From NCBI GenBank assembly GCA_965214615.1, contig OZ243952.1, positions 2,418,001 through 2,482,000 of the forward strand: 64,000 nt of DNA, given 5' to 3'. This stretch comes from CBDAUN01 sp965214615 (GTDB lineage Bacteria > Pseudomonadota > Gammaproteobacteria > Arenicellales > JAJDZL01). This document shows positions 27,333 through 35,953 of this stretch, in pieces. Both the position numbers and the translations under genes were made by a program. Under the pieces are notes generated by a model. That model did not search any database. It had not been told where the DNA came from and saw only the letters and a list, made by a program, of their open reading frames with translations. Within the stretch, counting starts at the first letter, position 1. Each line of letters starts with the position of its first letter.

Positions 27333-28337
27333 CTACATTCCTGCGTTCTTGCCTGCCTCTACCCAGCTATTGAAGGTGTCCTGGTTGGCGGCAATCCACT
27401 CATTGATATGGCGCTCGATATCTTCCACGGAATCTTCACCGGCACGCATCTTGTTGTTTTGAGCGGACACGTCATTGATGTCCAGTTTCGCCATTTCAAA
27501 AACGGCCTTTGCAGCCGGATTGGCAGCCAGGAAGTTGTTATTTGCGACGATGCGCAACGTATTGACTTCGAAGCCATGATCCTTTCCGTTGAACATCGTA
27601 TCGGCTTCGCGACCGTCCGGAAGCGAGGAATAAGGCACTGCAATCCACTCGACATTGTCCCCTGGCACCAAGACGCCGGAGACCCAGTACGGAGTCCAAG
27701 TGTAATAGATGATCGATTCGCCAGCCTGCTCGCGCGCCACGGATTCGGCAATAATCGCGTCATAGGCACCCTGGTTGTGGGTGATTGTGTCGCGCAAGCC
27801 AAACTCGGTCAAGTGATGCTCGATGACTCTTTCGCAGCCCCATCCGGGAGCACAGCCGGCCAAGTCGGCGGTTCCGTTGCCATCGGCGTCAAAGCGCTTG
27901 GCAATTTCCGGGTCCTTAAGGTCGCCGATATTCTGAACCCCTGCCGCATAGGAGGCAGAGTCAACCAGATAGCCTTGCAATGCGCCTTCGATGAAGCTGC
28001 CTACCTTGGACATTTTCGCATCGCCGCCGGACTCTTCAAAGAAAGCCGCATGCAGCGGGTCCCAATGGACTGTAGTAAAGTCGCCATCACCGGTTCCAAG
28101 TGCCAGATGGATGGTCTGATATTCCACTTCCTGCGGATCTTTGATCTCATATCCCAGTTCCATCAGCGCCCGGTAGACGATTCCGTTCTGGAATTTCTCT
28201 TCCAGTACCGTGCCCTCGATCGGCTGGACGCTGACGCCTTTTCCAGGCATCATCGAATCTGCAAAACCTGTCGATGTAACACCGAGCAAGCCTAAAGCGA
28301 TCACAGGGACAGACAATAGCTTATTGAATGATTTCAT
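27333..28337 (-). CDS. proX: glycine betaine/proline-type ABC transporter substrate-binding protein
   Basis: A 334-residue periplasmic protein of the OpuAC/ProX family. Residues 1-26 are a Sec signal ending in GFADS. Blocks TVHWDPLHAAFF, the E. coli ProX-like DADGNGTADLAGCAPGWGCE and YYTWTPYWVSG carry the Trp residues expected for the aromatic cage that holds a quaternary ammonium head. The ligand is therefore a betaine-type compound; which one is not shown. The gene is separated from proW and proV by a nuclease gene on the other strand, so it probably has its own promoter upstream of 28337. Confidence 0.92.
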   Translation of the reverse strand: MKSFNKLLSVPVIALGLLGVTSTGFADSMMPGKGVSVQPIEGTVLEEKFQNGIVYRALMELGYEIKDPQEVEYQTIHLALGTGDGDFTTVHWDPLHAAFFEESGGDAKMSKVGSFIEGALQGYLVDSASYAAGVQNIGDLKDPEIAKRFDADGNGTADLAGCAPGWGCERVIEHHLTEFGLRDTITHNQGAYDAIIAESVAREQAGESIIYYTWTPYWVSGVLVPGDNVEWIAVPYSSLPDGREADTMFNGKDHGFEVNTLRIVANNNFLAANPAAKAVFEMAKLDINDVSAQNNKMRAGEDSVEDIERHINEWIAANQDTFNSWVEAGKNAGM

Positions 28338-29517
28338 ATCTCTTTCCTTACAAAATTAAAAAAATTGCGATCGATGCAAATGCGCAACGCATAGCCCGGC
28401 TTCGGTTCGAATGCAAGCACTACGCACGCACTGAAACAGCATCAGATGCAGCGCCCACAATAGCGTACCATTGCAGAGCAACCGTATCGCTACGTTTTTT
28501 GAGCGCACAACGCATGAAGAACTCTTCAGCATATTGCGCAATAGTATAAATTGGGATTAGGCTGAATGACTGACAATTTGTGATTTTCGAGTGAGATGCA
28601 CAGTTTTCGGTCGCTGCGGACTGCAGTTTCGAACCACGGCAAGCGGCAGTGATAAGGAAAATGAAATGTAGCGACTCGGACGAATCGGGAACTGTCCGCC
28701 CCGATGGCGCCAATTGATTCGCTGCTGCCGAGGGAGTCCGCCGCTTTGCCTTGCAGTGCGATTTGATAGGTTGTCAGAGGGACGCAGAACCGAATTTAAC
28801 GACCCTTGCAACCTGAAGGCCTTCCGATTGAATCAAATAGCGCAGCCACTGTCTGCGGCAGCATTGCCGCCCTCGATCGAATTGGGACGTTATCGCACTC
28901 ACAGAGATTTTCCGATGATCACTCCATTCATTGATTTTCGGCAGCATTGCGGTGTGCTTCTTCGCTTCGCAGTTTCTGTTCAGTGTACGCTGATTACGCG
29001 TCCGCACCATGAAAATCCTAACGCGCATGCGCTGACCTCGCCTGCCTAGGATCTGCGTCCGGTGCAATGGTGATGCGCCGCTTGATCCAACCCGATCCCT
29101 TTCAGGCACTTTATCATGGCCGGCCATCGTCGAACCTCATACGGATGCCAGCCTCACCGACTCGGCAGAGGCCTGGCACTGCAACTACCCGTCAATCACC
29201 GGCGTTCGCGTGCCAGACGACGGTATGGCACGCCGTGCCTTTGCCAATTTCGGCGACAGCGCGATTCTTAGTCAACGGCAAAAGCCAGGCAAAACGCTCG
29301 CACCAGCCAGATCGCATGCGATGCCGGAAGGACGGAATGCCTCTCTCCGATACCGGCCGCGGACTTCATGCTTCGGCGACAATCCCGATTCGTCAGGTTC
29401 TCCAGGCTCATCTGCCATCAGACAATTCGCAAGCCGGATTTTCGAGACTCAACACTGCTGCAATGGCTTTGAAGCACTGAAGTAACCCCAAATGCGCGCA
29501 ACACGCAGAGGCAACGC
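28338..29517. other. gene-poor region upstream of proX
   Basis: About 1.2 kb between proX and the nuclease gene, containing the proX promoter at its left end. Several short frames are open (such as 29067-29480, plus strand) but none has recognisable motifs, and they conflict with each other. A readable stretch near 29180-29300 (AEAWHCNYPSITGVRVPDDG) looks protein-like but has no start or known family, and may be a decayed gene. Confidence 0.35.
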
Positions 29518-30426
29518 ATGGCCCGGTCGGAAAAAATTACGTCATTTCAAGACGTCGAACGAGTACAGAATGACAATGACTCGCGGATCGAGGACAGAAA
29601 AAGGATCGTCGAGGATAGGGAGAGGATCTCCGAGGACAGAAAGAAAAGCATCGAGGACATACAAAAGATTGACAGGTTGATTCAAGCAAGCGTCGAAGAG
29701 AGAAACAGGATCGTCGAGGACAGAAAGAAAAGCATCGAGGACATCAAAAAGATAGACAATCTGATTCAGGCGAGCATCGAGGACTGAAAGGCGATCGCAG
29801 AGATGCGAAAAGAGAATGCTGAACGCAACAAGGTGATCGACGAGCGCAGCAAGGCGGTCGACGACAAATTGGACAAGGTGTCAAAGGGTCTCGGCGACAT
29901 CGGCCACAGTCGCGGCAGGTTCATGGAGCACCTGGCGCTTCCTACGATCAAGCAGATCGTCAAGGACGAATTAAGTGCTGAATTTCGCGGAAAGCTGGGG
30001 GCAAAGCAAAATCTGAAGGCAAGAGGTTTCGAGTTCGACGCCTTTGCGGTGCGCAGAGAAGATACTGAAGAGATTTTCGTATTCGAGATCAAGCTTACGT
30101 TCGGCGGGGAAACCGTGAAGCAGATCGCCAAATCGATAAGCGCATTTCGCCAGCATTATCCGGAGCATGAGCACACCCCGGTGTATCCGTTTCTGGTCGC
30201 CGCGGTGGTGGATCCCGAATATGAGCACGAGATTTGGGAAGCGGGCATCACGCTGATCGGATTCAGCGAAGGGGTGCTGTGCCGCACCGAGCCGCCCAAG
30301 GGATTCTCGCCGAAGTATGATTACGGCATGGACCACGGCAAGGGGCAGGCGCGAGGCCGGATGGTTCAGCCGCAGTATTACCTGGAGCAATCGCGGCGTG
30401 TTGCGCTGCGCATCGATTCTCACTGA
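29518..30426 (+). pseudogene. coiled-coil PD-(D/E)XK nuclease-like protein, split by an in-frame TGA
   Basis: One reading frame interrupted by TGA at 29785-29787. The first part (89 codons) is a charged coiled coil with 28-residue repeats (EDRKKSIEDI, KIDxLIQAS). The second part (from an ATG at 29803, 207 codons) continues the coil and then holds a DUF3782-like domain with FEFDAFAV and FEIKLTF, the D...ExK pattern of PD-(D/E)XK nucleases. By alignment with the preceding repeat, the stop stands where the repeat has an AGA Arg codon, so one base change explains it. The downstream half could still be translated from 29803. The gene lies between proW and proX on the opposite strand. Confidence 0.75.
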
Positions 30427-30476
30427 TTCAGCGCCTGGGCGATGCGCCTGAATTCACCAGCCGCCATCCTACCACT

Positions 30477-30504
30477 AATGGCGCCATTGTCACATGGCGC
30501 CATT
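30477..30504. terminator. bidirectional hairpin, repeated ATGGCGCCAT palindrome
   Basis: The ten-base palindrome ATGGCGCCAT occurs twice, six bases apart, so the two copies can pair as an 11-bp stem in RNA from either strand. It lies between the convergent ends of the nuclease-like gene and proW. No T run follows on the plus strand. The rest of 30427-30725 holds no gene. Confidence 0.5.
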
Positions 30505-30725
30505 TGGCGCAAAGTTTATCGCCGCCGGCGGCGGCAACTCCAGCATGGATCGCAAACGCGGTCTGCAAGATTCATGGCGATTCGCACTGCCGGCTGGCAG
30601 TCTGCGATTTGATCAAGACATCTGTGATTTGAAATCGCTACCCGCGCGCACCTGAACAGGCGGGCAAGCAAACGCAATGAAATGGGTATTCGGGGAAAGA
30701 ATCGCGCAATACGCGCATTCGAACG

Positions 30726-31685
30726 CTATTCGAGCATAGCCTGCTTCGGATTCTTGCCGATTGCCCGCATGAAAAGTCCCACAGGTCCGCCCTGCCACCA
30801 ATGCCGATGTCCCCTTTGCCTGCCGGATCGTCCCAATCCCTGAGTAATCCGGTCCAGAACAATTGCGAGTACGACAATGCCGAAGCCACCGACGATGGCC
30901 TTTCCGGCATCAAGTCTGCCCATTGCACGCAGGACTTCGTTTCCAAGCCCTTTCACAGCGATCAAGGAGGCAATCACCACCACCGACAAAGCCATCATGA
31001 TCGTCTGATTCAATCCCGCCATGATCGAGGGCGTAGCGAGCGGAAGCTCGACTTTGAATAGAATCTGCTTGGGCGAGGAGCCGAATGCGCGTGCGGCTTC
31101 CACTACGCTTGCATTCACCTGCCGGATTCCAAGCGAAGTCAGGCGGATGATCGGCGGCAGCGCAAATACCACCGTGACGATGACGCCTGAAACGTTGCCG
31201 ATGCCGATGAGCATCACCACAGGCACGAGATAGACGAATGCCGGGATTGTCTGCATGGTGTCAAGCACAGGTCGGATCGCCAATTCGAACCGGTCGTTCT
31301 TTCCTGCCAGCAGTCCGAGCGGCAGTCCCAACATAACGCAAATCACGACGGACGTCGCCACCACTGCAAGGGTCGTCATCGCCAGACTCCATGCGTTCGG
31401 GTCGCTTAGACCCAGGCACAGGAGGCATATGGCCACGAATCCCGCAACTTTCGCTCCGGACGACTGCCAGGCAAGCAAGCCGAGAATGGCAAGCATGACC
31501 ATGGGCGGAATGCCCTGCATCACGCTTTCGACGCCGACAATGACGTCGTTGACGAACCACTTGATCGGCTGCACGACGTCGCGATTCTCCGCCGCCCACG
31601 CCTTAATTCCATCGGCCCAGTCGGCGATGCCGAGATCAACGGCCTTGAACGGATTCAGAATACTTATGCTTTTTTCGTCTGCCAT
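30726..31685 (-). CDS. proW: glycine betaine/proline-type ABC transporter permease
   Basis: A 319-residue inner-membrane permease of the ProW/OpuAB type. After a hydrophilic N-terminus of about 50 residues come several membrane helices; FGSSPKQILFKVELPLATPSIMAGLNQ is the EAA loop that contacts the ATPase, and QTIPAFVYLVPVVMLIGIGN is strongly family-like. The C-terminal tail is unusually basic and Gly-rich (GRSGRQRGHRHWWQGG). It follows proV by 35 bases. The binding-protein gene proX is 2.4 kb further along, beyond an opposite-strand gene. Confidence 0.92.
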   Translation of the reverse strand: MADEKSISILNPFKAVDLGIADWADGIKAWAAENRDVVQPIKWFVNDVIVGVESVMQGIPPMVMLAILGLLAWQSSGAKVAGFVAICLLCLGLSDPNAWSLAMTTLAVVATSVVICVMLGLPLGLLAGKNDRFELAIRPVLDTMQTIPAFVYLVPVVMLIGIGNVSGVIVTVVFALPPIIRLTSLGIRQVNASVVEAARAFGSSPKQILFKVELPLATPSIMAGLNQTIMMALSVVVIASLIAVKGLGNEVLRAMGRLDAGKAIVGGFGIVVLAIVLDRITQGLGRSGRQRGHRHWWQGGPVGLFMRAIGKNPKQAMLE

Positions 31686-31720
31686 GAATTTGTAGCCTGC
31701 CGTAATGTGTACCGATCTGC

Positions 31721-32803
31721 CTAGTCTTCCGTCTTGCCCTGAATTCCTCGTAGCAGGGCGCGCTTGGTCACGACGCCGACGAATTCGTCATTATTGACAA
31801 CGATGATCGGGTGTTCGGTTTCGATGGACATGTCGACAAGGTTGTCCAGACTGTCCTGCGGACTGGCTTGCGGCCAGCCGTCGTTCTTCAGTTCGCCGTG
31901 TTTGTCTTCATATTCGGAAATCGGCTGCATGACTTTGTGCGCTGTGACGAGCTGAAGCTTTGAGATTCCTGCTACAAAGTCGGCAACGTAGTCATCCACC
32001 GGCTCGGTTACGATCTCCTCGGGAGTGCCGACCTGAACCAGTGCGCCATCTTTCATGATCGCAATGCGGTCGCCGATACGGATTGCCTCGTCAAGGTCGT
32101 GGGTGATGAACAGGGTCGTCTTGCCCATTTCCTCGGCGAGCATGAGAAACTGGTCTTGCAATTGACGGCGGATCAGCGGATCAAGCGCGGAAAACGGCTC
32201 GTCCATTAAAAGAATTTTCGGATCGGCGGCAATTGCGCGCGCCAGTCCGACCCGCTGCTGCATCCCGCCGGACAGCTCATCCGGATATCGATCTTCCCAT
32301 CCGTCAAGGTCGACAGTCCTGATCGCCTCGTCGGCCGTCTCGTAGCGCTGATCACGGTCTATGCCGCGCACTTCCAAGGCAAAAGCCACATTGTCGCGAA
32401 CTGTTCGATGCGGCATGAGCGCCATGTTCTGAAACACCATGCCGATTTTTGTGGATCTGAGTTCCCTGAGTTCAGTAGAGCCGAGTTGATTGACGTCCTG
32501 ACCTTCTATAAGCACTTCGCCGGACGTGGGGTCAATCAGGCGATTGACGTGTCGAATCAATGTGGACTTGCCCGAACCGGACAGTCCCATGATGCAGAAC
32601 ACCTCGCCTTCGCTGACTGAAAAGCTCGCATCCTGAACACCCACCACGCAGTGGAACCTTTCGAGAATTTCAGTTTTCGACAGCCCTTCGGCCTGGATCG
32701 CCTTCATCGCGTCGTCAGCGCGGGTGCCAAAGACTTTCCACAGATTGCGGCATTCGATTACAGGTCTTGCATCGCTGGAAGTCGTTGGAGGATCAATTGC
32801 CAT
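31721..32803 (-). CDS. proV: glycine betaine/proline-type ABC transporter ATPase
   Basis: A 360-residue ATPase of the ProV/OpuAA family. Walker A GLSGSGKST, Q-loop region MVFQNMALMPHRTV, signature LSGGMQQRV, Walker B ILLMDEPFSALD and the switch His in FITHDLDEA are all present. The C-terminal about 80 residues end in a CBS-like strand pattern (HPIIVVNNDEFVGVVTKRALLRGI); only one CBS-like unit is visible, shorter than the paired CBS of osmosensing OpuAA, so osmotic sensing may be absent and the system may serve nutrition. It is the first gene of the proVW unit. Confidence 0.92.
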   Translation of the reverse strand: MAIDPPTTSSDARPVIECRNLWKVFGTRADDAMKAIQAEGLSKTEILERFHCVVGVQDASFSVSEGEVFCIMGLSGSGKSTLIRHVNRLIDPTSGEVLIEGQDVNQLGSTELRELRSTKIGMVFQNMALMPHRTVRDNVAFALEVRGIDRDQRYETADEAIRTVDLDGWEDRYPDELSGGMQQRVGLARAIAADPKILLMDEPFSALDPLIRRQLQDQFLMLAEEMGKTTLFITHDLDEAIRIGDRIAIMKDGALVQVGTPEEIVTEPVDDYVADFVAGISKLQLVTAHKVMQPISEYEDKHGELKNDGWPQASPQDSLDNLVDMSIETEHPIIVVNNDEFVGVVTKRALLRGIQGKTED

Positions 32804-33135
32804 CAGAATATGTTTCGAATAGTAATGCCATCTAAAGTATTGCCACGGGGCAAATCTGCCGCGACCCGGGATTGAATCCAGCGAATCGCGAAATCAAAAC
32901 GCGTCCGCGGCCACTTGCGCTCAGTATATACAGAAAATATAGTGTGGAAGAATAAATTTTCCGTATCAGGAAGTCGAATTTCTAGCGCCAGTTGCATATT
33001 TTTACCTAATATGACCCCATCGCGCCTCGGTGAGGCGCTGCGATTGACGCGTGTATTTCGGCACCGGCATCGGGCGCATTCGTCCGGCATGCTGAATTCG
33101 CGCGGCGCCTATCTCAATCAAATCGGGCATTGCGT
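32804..33135. promoter_or_regulatory. proV promoter region
   Basis: About 330 bases between proV and the SDR gene, with no gene. An AT-rich stretch around 32920-32960 contains the palindrome GTATATAC (32924-32931), similar to the core of GntR-type operators, about 120 bases upstream of proV. The similarity is weak and is offered only as a candidate site. Confidence 0.3.
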
Positions 33136-33996
33136 TTACTGGGACTTTGCAGATTCATTTGCGGCGTGCTCCATGTCTCTTGCCAGAGCATCCATCAATT
33201 GAGACGAACCGCCGAGCGACCAGCCGCCATCCACCGGAATCACCGCACCGGTCAGGTAACTCGCCAGAGGCGAGGCCAGAAAAATTGCCGCATTACCGAT
33301 ATCGGAAGTGGTGCCAAGCCTGCTAAGCGGCACCGAATCGGCTACCGCATCCATCAGTTCGGGAGTCGGTGCCAGGCGATTCATTCCCTCGGTATTTTCA
33401 ATTGGACCGGGCACGATCGAATTGACCCGGATGCCCTGTTCTCCCCATTCCATTGCCAGCGTGCGTGTGAGCATGTCGACGCCGGCCTTGGCAGCGCATA
33501 CATGAGACTGCAGCCGCATCGGTACAAAAGCCTGAGGAGCGGATATATTGATCACGGAAGCGCCCGGTTTCGCCAAATGCGCATAGGCGCTGCGCAATAC
33601 GTGGTAGGTGCCCAGCAAATCGATGTTAACCACTGCGGCAAAGCCGTTCGGCGACATATCTGCGGCACGGGCGGGAAAGTTTCCGGCGGCACCGGAAATA
33701 ACGACATCGAATGATCCGAAGCGTTGCGCGAAGTTCGCAAGTGCAGTCTCGATGCGTTCGCAGTCCCGGACATCCGCGCTAAATCCAGCTGCCTGGCAGC
33801 CTAGGACTGTCAGACGGTCAACCGCGGCATTTACTTTTTCCGGGTCGCGGCTGATTAAGCCGAGATTCGCGCCAGCGGCAGCGAATTGTTCGGCAACACC
33901 CAGATTGATACCGCTGGTGCCCCCGGCGACAATGACTGTCTTGCCGGAAAAACTCAGACGTTCATCCATGCTGCCAGGAGATAGCCGCTCTTGCAT
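33136..33996 (-). CDS. SDR family oxidoreductase, 2,4-dienoyl-CoA-reductase-like
   Basis: A 286-residue short-chain dehydrogenase. The NAD(P) motif is VIVAGGTSGINLG, with an extra residue in place of the usual GxG end, and SGAAGNF replaces NNAG. At the catalytic position it has HVCAAKAGVDML: the Lys is there but the Tyr of YxxxK is Val. This pattern, along with IRVNSIVPGPI and TEGMNRLAP, matches the DECR/PECR-type 2,4-dienoyl-CoA reductases, which lack that Tyr. It would reduce unsaturated acyl-CoA in beta-oxidation. An alternative ATG lies at 33969. It stands alone between the betaine cluster and a small membrane protein gene. Confidence 0.82.
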   Translation of the reverse strand: MQERLSPGSMDERLSFSGKTVIVAGGTSGINLGVAEQFAAAGANLGLISRDPEKVNAAVDRLTVLGCQAAGFSADVRDCERIETALANFAQRFGSFDVVISGAAGNFPARAADMSPNGFAAVVNIDLLGTYHVLRSAYAHLAKPGASVINISAPQAFVPMRLQSHVCAAKAGVDMLTRTLAMEWGEQGIRVNSIVPGPIENTEGMNRLAPTPELMDAVADSVPLSRLGTTSDIGNAAIFLASPLASYLTGAVIPVDGGWSLGGSSQLMDALARDMEHAANESAKSQ

Positions 33997-34087
33997 GGGA
34001 ACGCGGGTAACAATTCAGACGACACAGGTACGGGACGCTTGGCGCCACTGGCACCTGAACAAGGCGGGAGAATAATCGATGCAGCCG

Positions 34088-34249
34088 CTAGTCGGAGGGT
34101 TCTGGCGTCATGGCCACCAGCGCCATGTAGATCACGGACATCGCAACACCCCAAATCGCGGCATTGAGCAGGATTTCGTTCCGAAACGTGTCAAAGCTCG
34201 ATAGGATCAGGCATGCGATTATTGAAACAATGCCGAGTAGGTATTTCAT
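34088..34249 (-). CDS. small two-helix membrane protein
   Basis: A 53-residue protein with two hydrophobic segments (about residues 3-17 and 27-45) separated by a short polar loop, and an acidic tail ending in TPEPSD. I chose the ATG at 34249 because GGAG lies eight bases before it; the open frame extends to 34291 without a better signal. It has no recognisable family. It lies between the SDR gene and the end of the giant surface-protein gene, on the same strand as both. Confidence 0.6.
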   Translation of the reverse strand: MKYLLGIVSIIACLILSSFDTFRNEILLNAAIWGVAMSVIYMALVAMTPEPSD

Positions 34250-34777
34250 TTTCTCGTCTCCGAACAATGCGTTGTGTGCGCAAAGAGGCATTCAGGACGC
34301 TCAATTGCCGTCCTCGCCGACTAAACCGCGGCATGATGCTGAACGCAAGCGCAATAATACTTCAATCAGTGCGGCACATTGTCGGTTTTGTCTTGACTGA
34401 CCGGCGCAAAATCAAATAGGGGAAGACATTCAAATTAAGAAGTGCTGGAATCTGAACACCACAGCTGCAAGCTGTTCAGATTGGTTGAAGAATCCAGTCT
34501 GGTTTCTTTCTTAGCTGGAGATACCCGCCAATTGATTTATGCAGTCTCGGGCACGTTCGGCAGCGTTAATTTTTTCGTTGCAGCCATGAAGCCTTGTCGG
34601 AATCGACGCTATGGGGTATCGCCGGCAACAGGCGCCGATGAGGCGAATCAGGAACCAAAGCACAGGCACGTTTCAGCGACACTTCGATTCGGGTGAGACG
34701 GCAAATTGGCCCATCACCGTAACCGTTACTACCACCCTTGTGCTGCGCCTACGCCGTCAGCCGGTCTGCAGGCCGTT
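34250..34777. other. gene-poor region after the giant gene
   Basis: About 530 bases between the stop of the giant gene and the small membrane protein gene. Only short unsupported frames are open. It should hold the promoter of the small gene. Confidence 0.35.
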
Positions 34778-34789
34778 TTACCAACGGCC
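34771..34789 (-). terminator. hairpin over the stop codon of the giant gene
   Basis: GGCCGTT and AACGGCC form a seven-base stem whose loop contains the TAA stop of the giant gene. No T run follows on the minus strand, so termination is only possible, not shown. Confidence 0.3.
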
Positions 34790-35953
34790 GCCAATCGTCA
34801 GCATGATGCCGCTTTCAGGTCGTTCGCCCTCATTTTCGGCATAGTCTGCCACGATCTCCAGCGACAACTCATCATTCCTCCGGCGCACCGGGATGAATTG
34901 CCAGCCTAGCTGATACTCGCGTGATGATTCACCGAGCACATAGCTGAAATTGGGCTTGGCGATAACCGGACGACCGTTCATTGCGTATCCGTATGCCGCG
35001 GTAAAGCGCCATTGACTCTCAATTGCGTCATCGGTTTCGCCAGTCGGCACCCCGTTATCGAGTAACGCTTCAACGCCAACAGTTGCGCCATTATCCAATT
35101 CGTAGCCGATCGTCGATGAGAATCCGCGTTGCGTTGAAGGCTTCGAATCGTAGACAAGTTGCGCCGAGTAGCTCCAGGTTTCAAAATCTTCGTCTTCGTG
35201 CGTTATGAGACTGCGGCCCTCGACTGCGAACTCAAGACCATCACCGGGCATCGACCATGCAAGCCCGCCTCCGAATTCAATTCCGAATCCAGTTTCGGCA
35301 TCGCCGCCGTCATAGCGGCCGCCCAGTTCAAATGTCGGATTGAGCGTCACACCGCTATCGATTTGCAATCTCCACCCGCCTTCTATTCCCGCACGCAGTC
35401 GAGTTACCTCGGCTTCCTCGGCAGCAATGCCTTGCGCACTGTCACTGGCGGTGCGATTCCAGAATGCATCAGAAGCGAAATCAAGACTGAAACCGTTGCC
35501 TTTTTCTGCTTCAATCAATTTGCCGCGGACACCTGCGGCCACCATGGACCAGTCCATATCGGTGGTTAGCGCATCGTCGTCTTTGGCCCCGATAGACAAA
35601 TCCCCCTCGCCGTAGCCGACAGCACCCCATATTGTGATTCGCTCGGATATTGCTTCCGAGGCCCACGGCACCAGGGCTGTAATGCTTGATGACACTGTTC
35701 CGGCAGTACCGTTGTCATATTCGATGTCCCCATCGCCTTCGGAATGGGAGAGAATCACGCCAATGCGCGAATCTTCGGACGACCAATCTGCGCCGATCAT
35801 TCCGGTAATGACTTCACCGCTCAGTGAGACGGTCCCTTCCTTGCTATCAAATCCAGATTTAACTCCCCTCGCCCACATCGACGTATATTCGCCATCGCCG
35901 TGCTCCTCGGTTAAAGAGAATGAAGAACTGGTCAGTACGTCTATCCAGCTCAT
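34778..35953 (-). other. C-terminal outer-membrane beta-barrel domain of the giant protein
   Basis: About 390 residues from MSWIDVLTSSS to the final GGRW. Alternating polar and hydrophobic strands (for example TSMWARGVKSGFDS, ITIWGAVGYGEGDLSIG, RFTAAYGYAMNG) and the terminal Trp fit an autotransporter-type barrel. This is the basis for predicting outer-membrane anchoring of the repeats. Confidence 0.8.

Noticed and set aside
26593..28295. Long plus-strand frames (289 and 321 codons) antisense to the DHDPS-family gene and proX
   Set aside because: No motifs, and the opposite strand carries intact catalytic residues and a signal peptide.
29785..29787. Selenocysteine at the TGA of the nuclease-like gene
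   Set aside because: The aligned repeat position is Arg in a coiled coil, not a redox site, and no SECIS-like hairpin was noticed directly after it.
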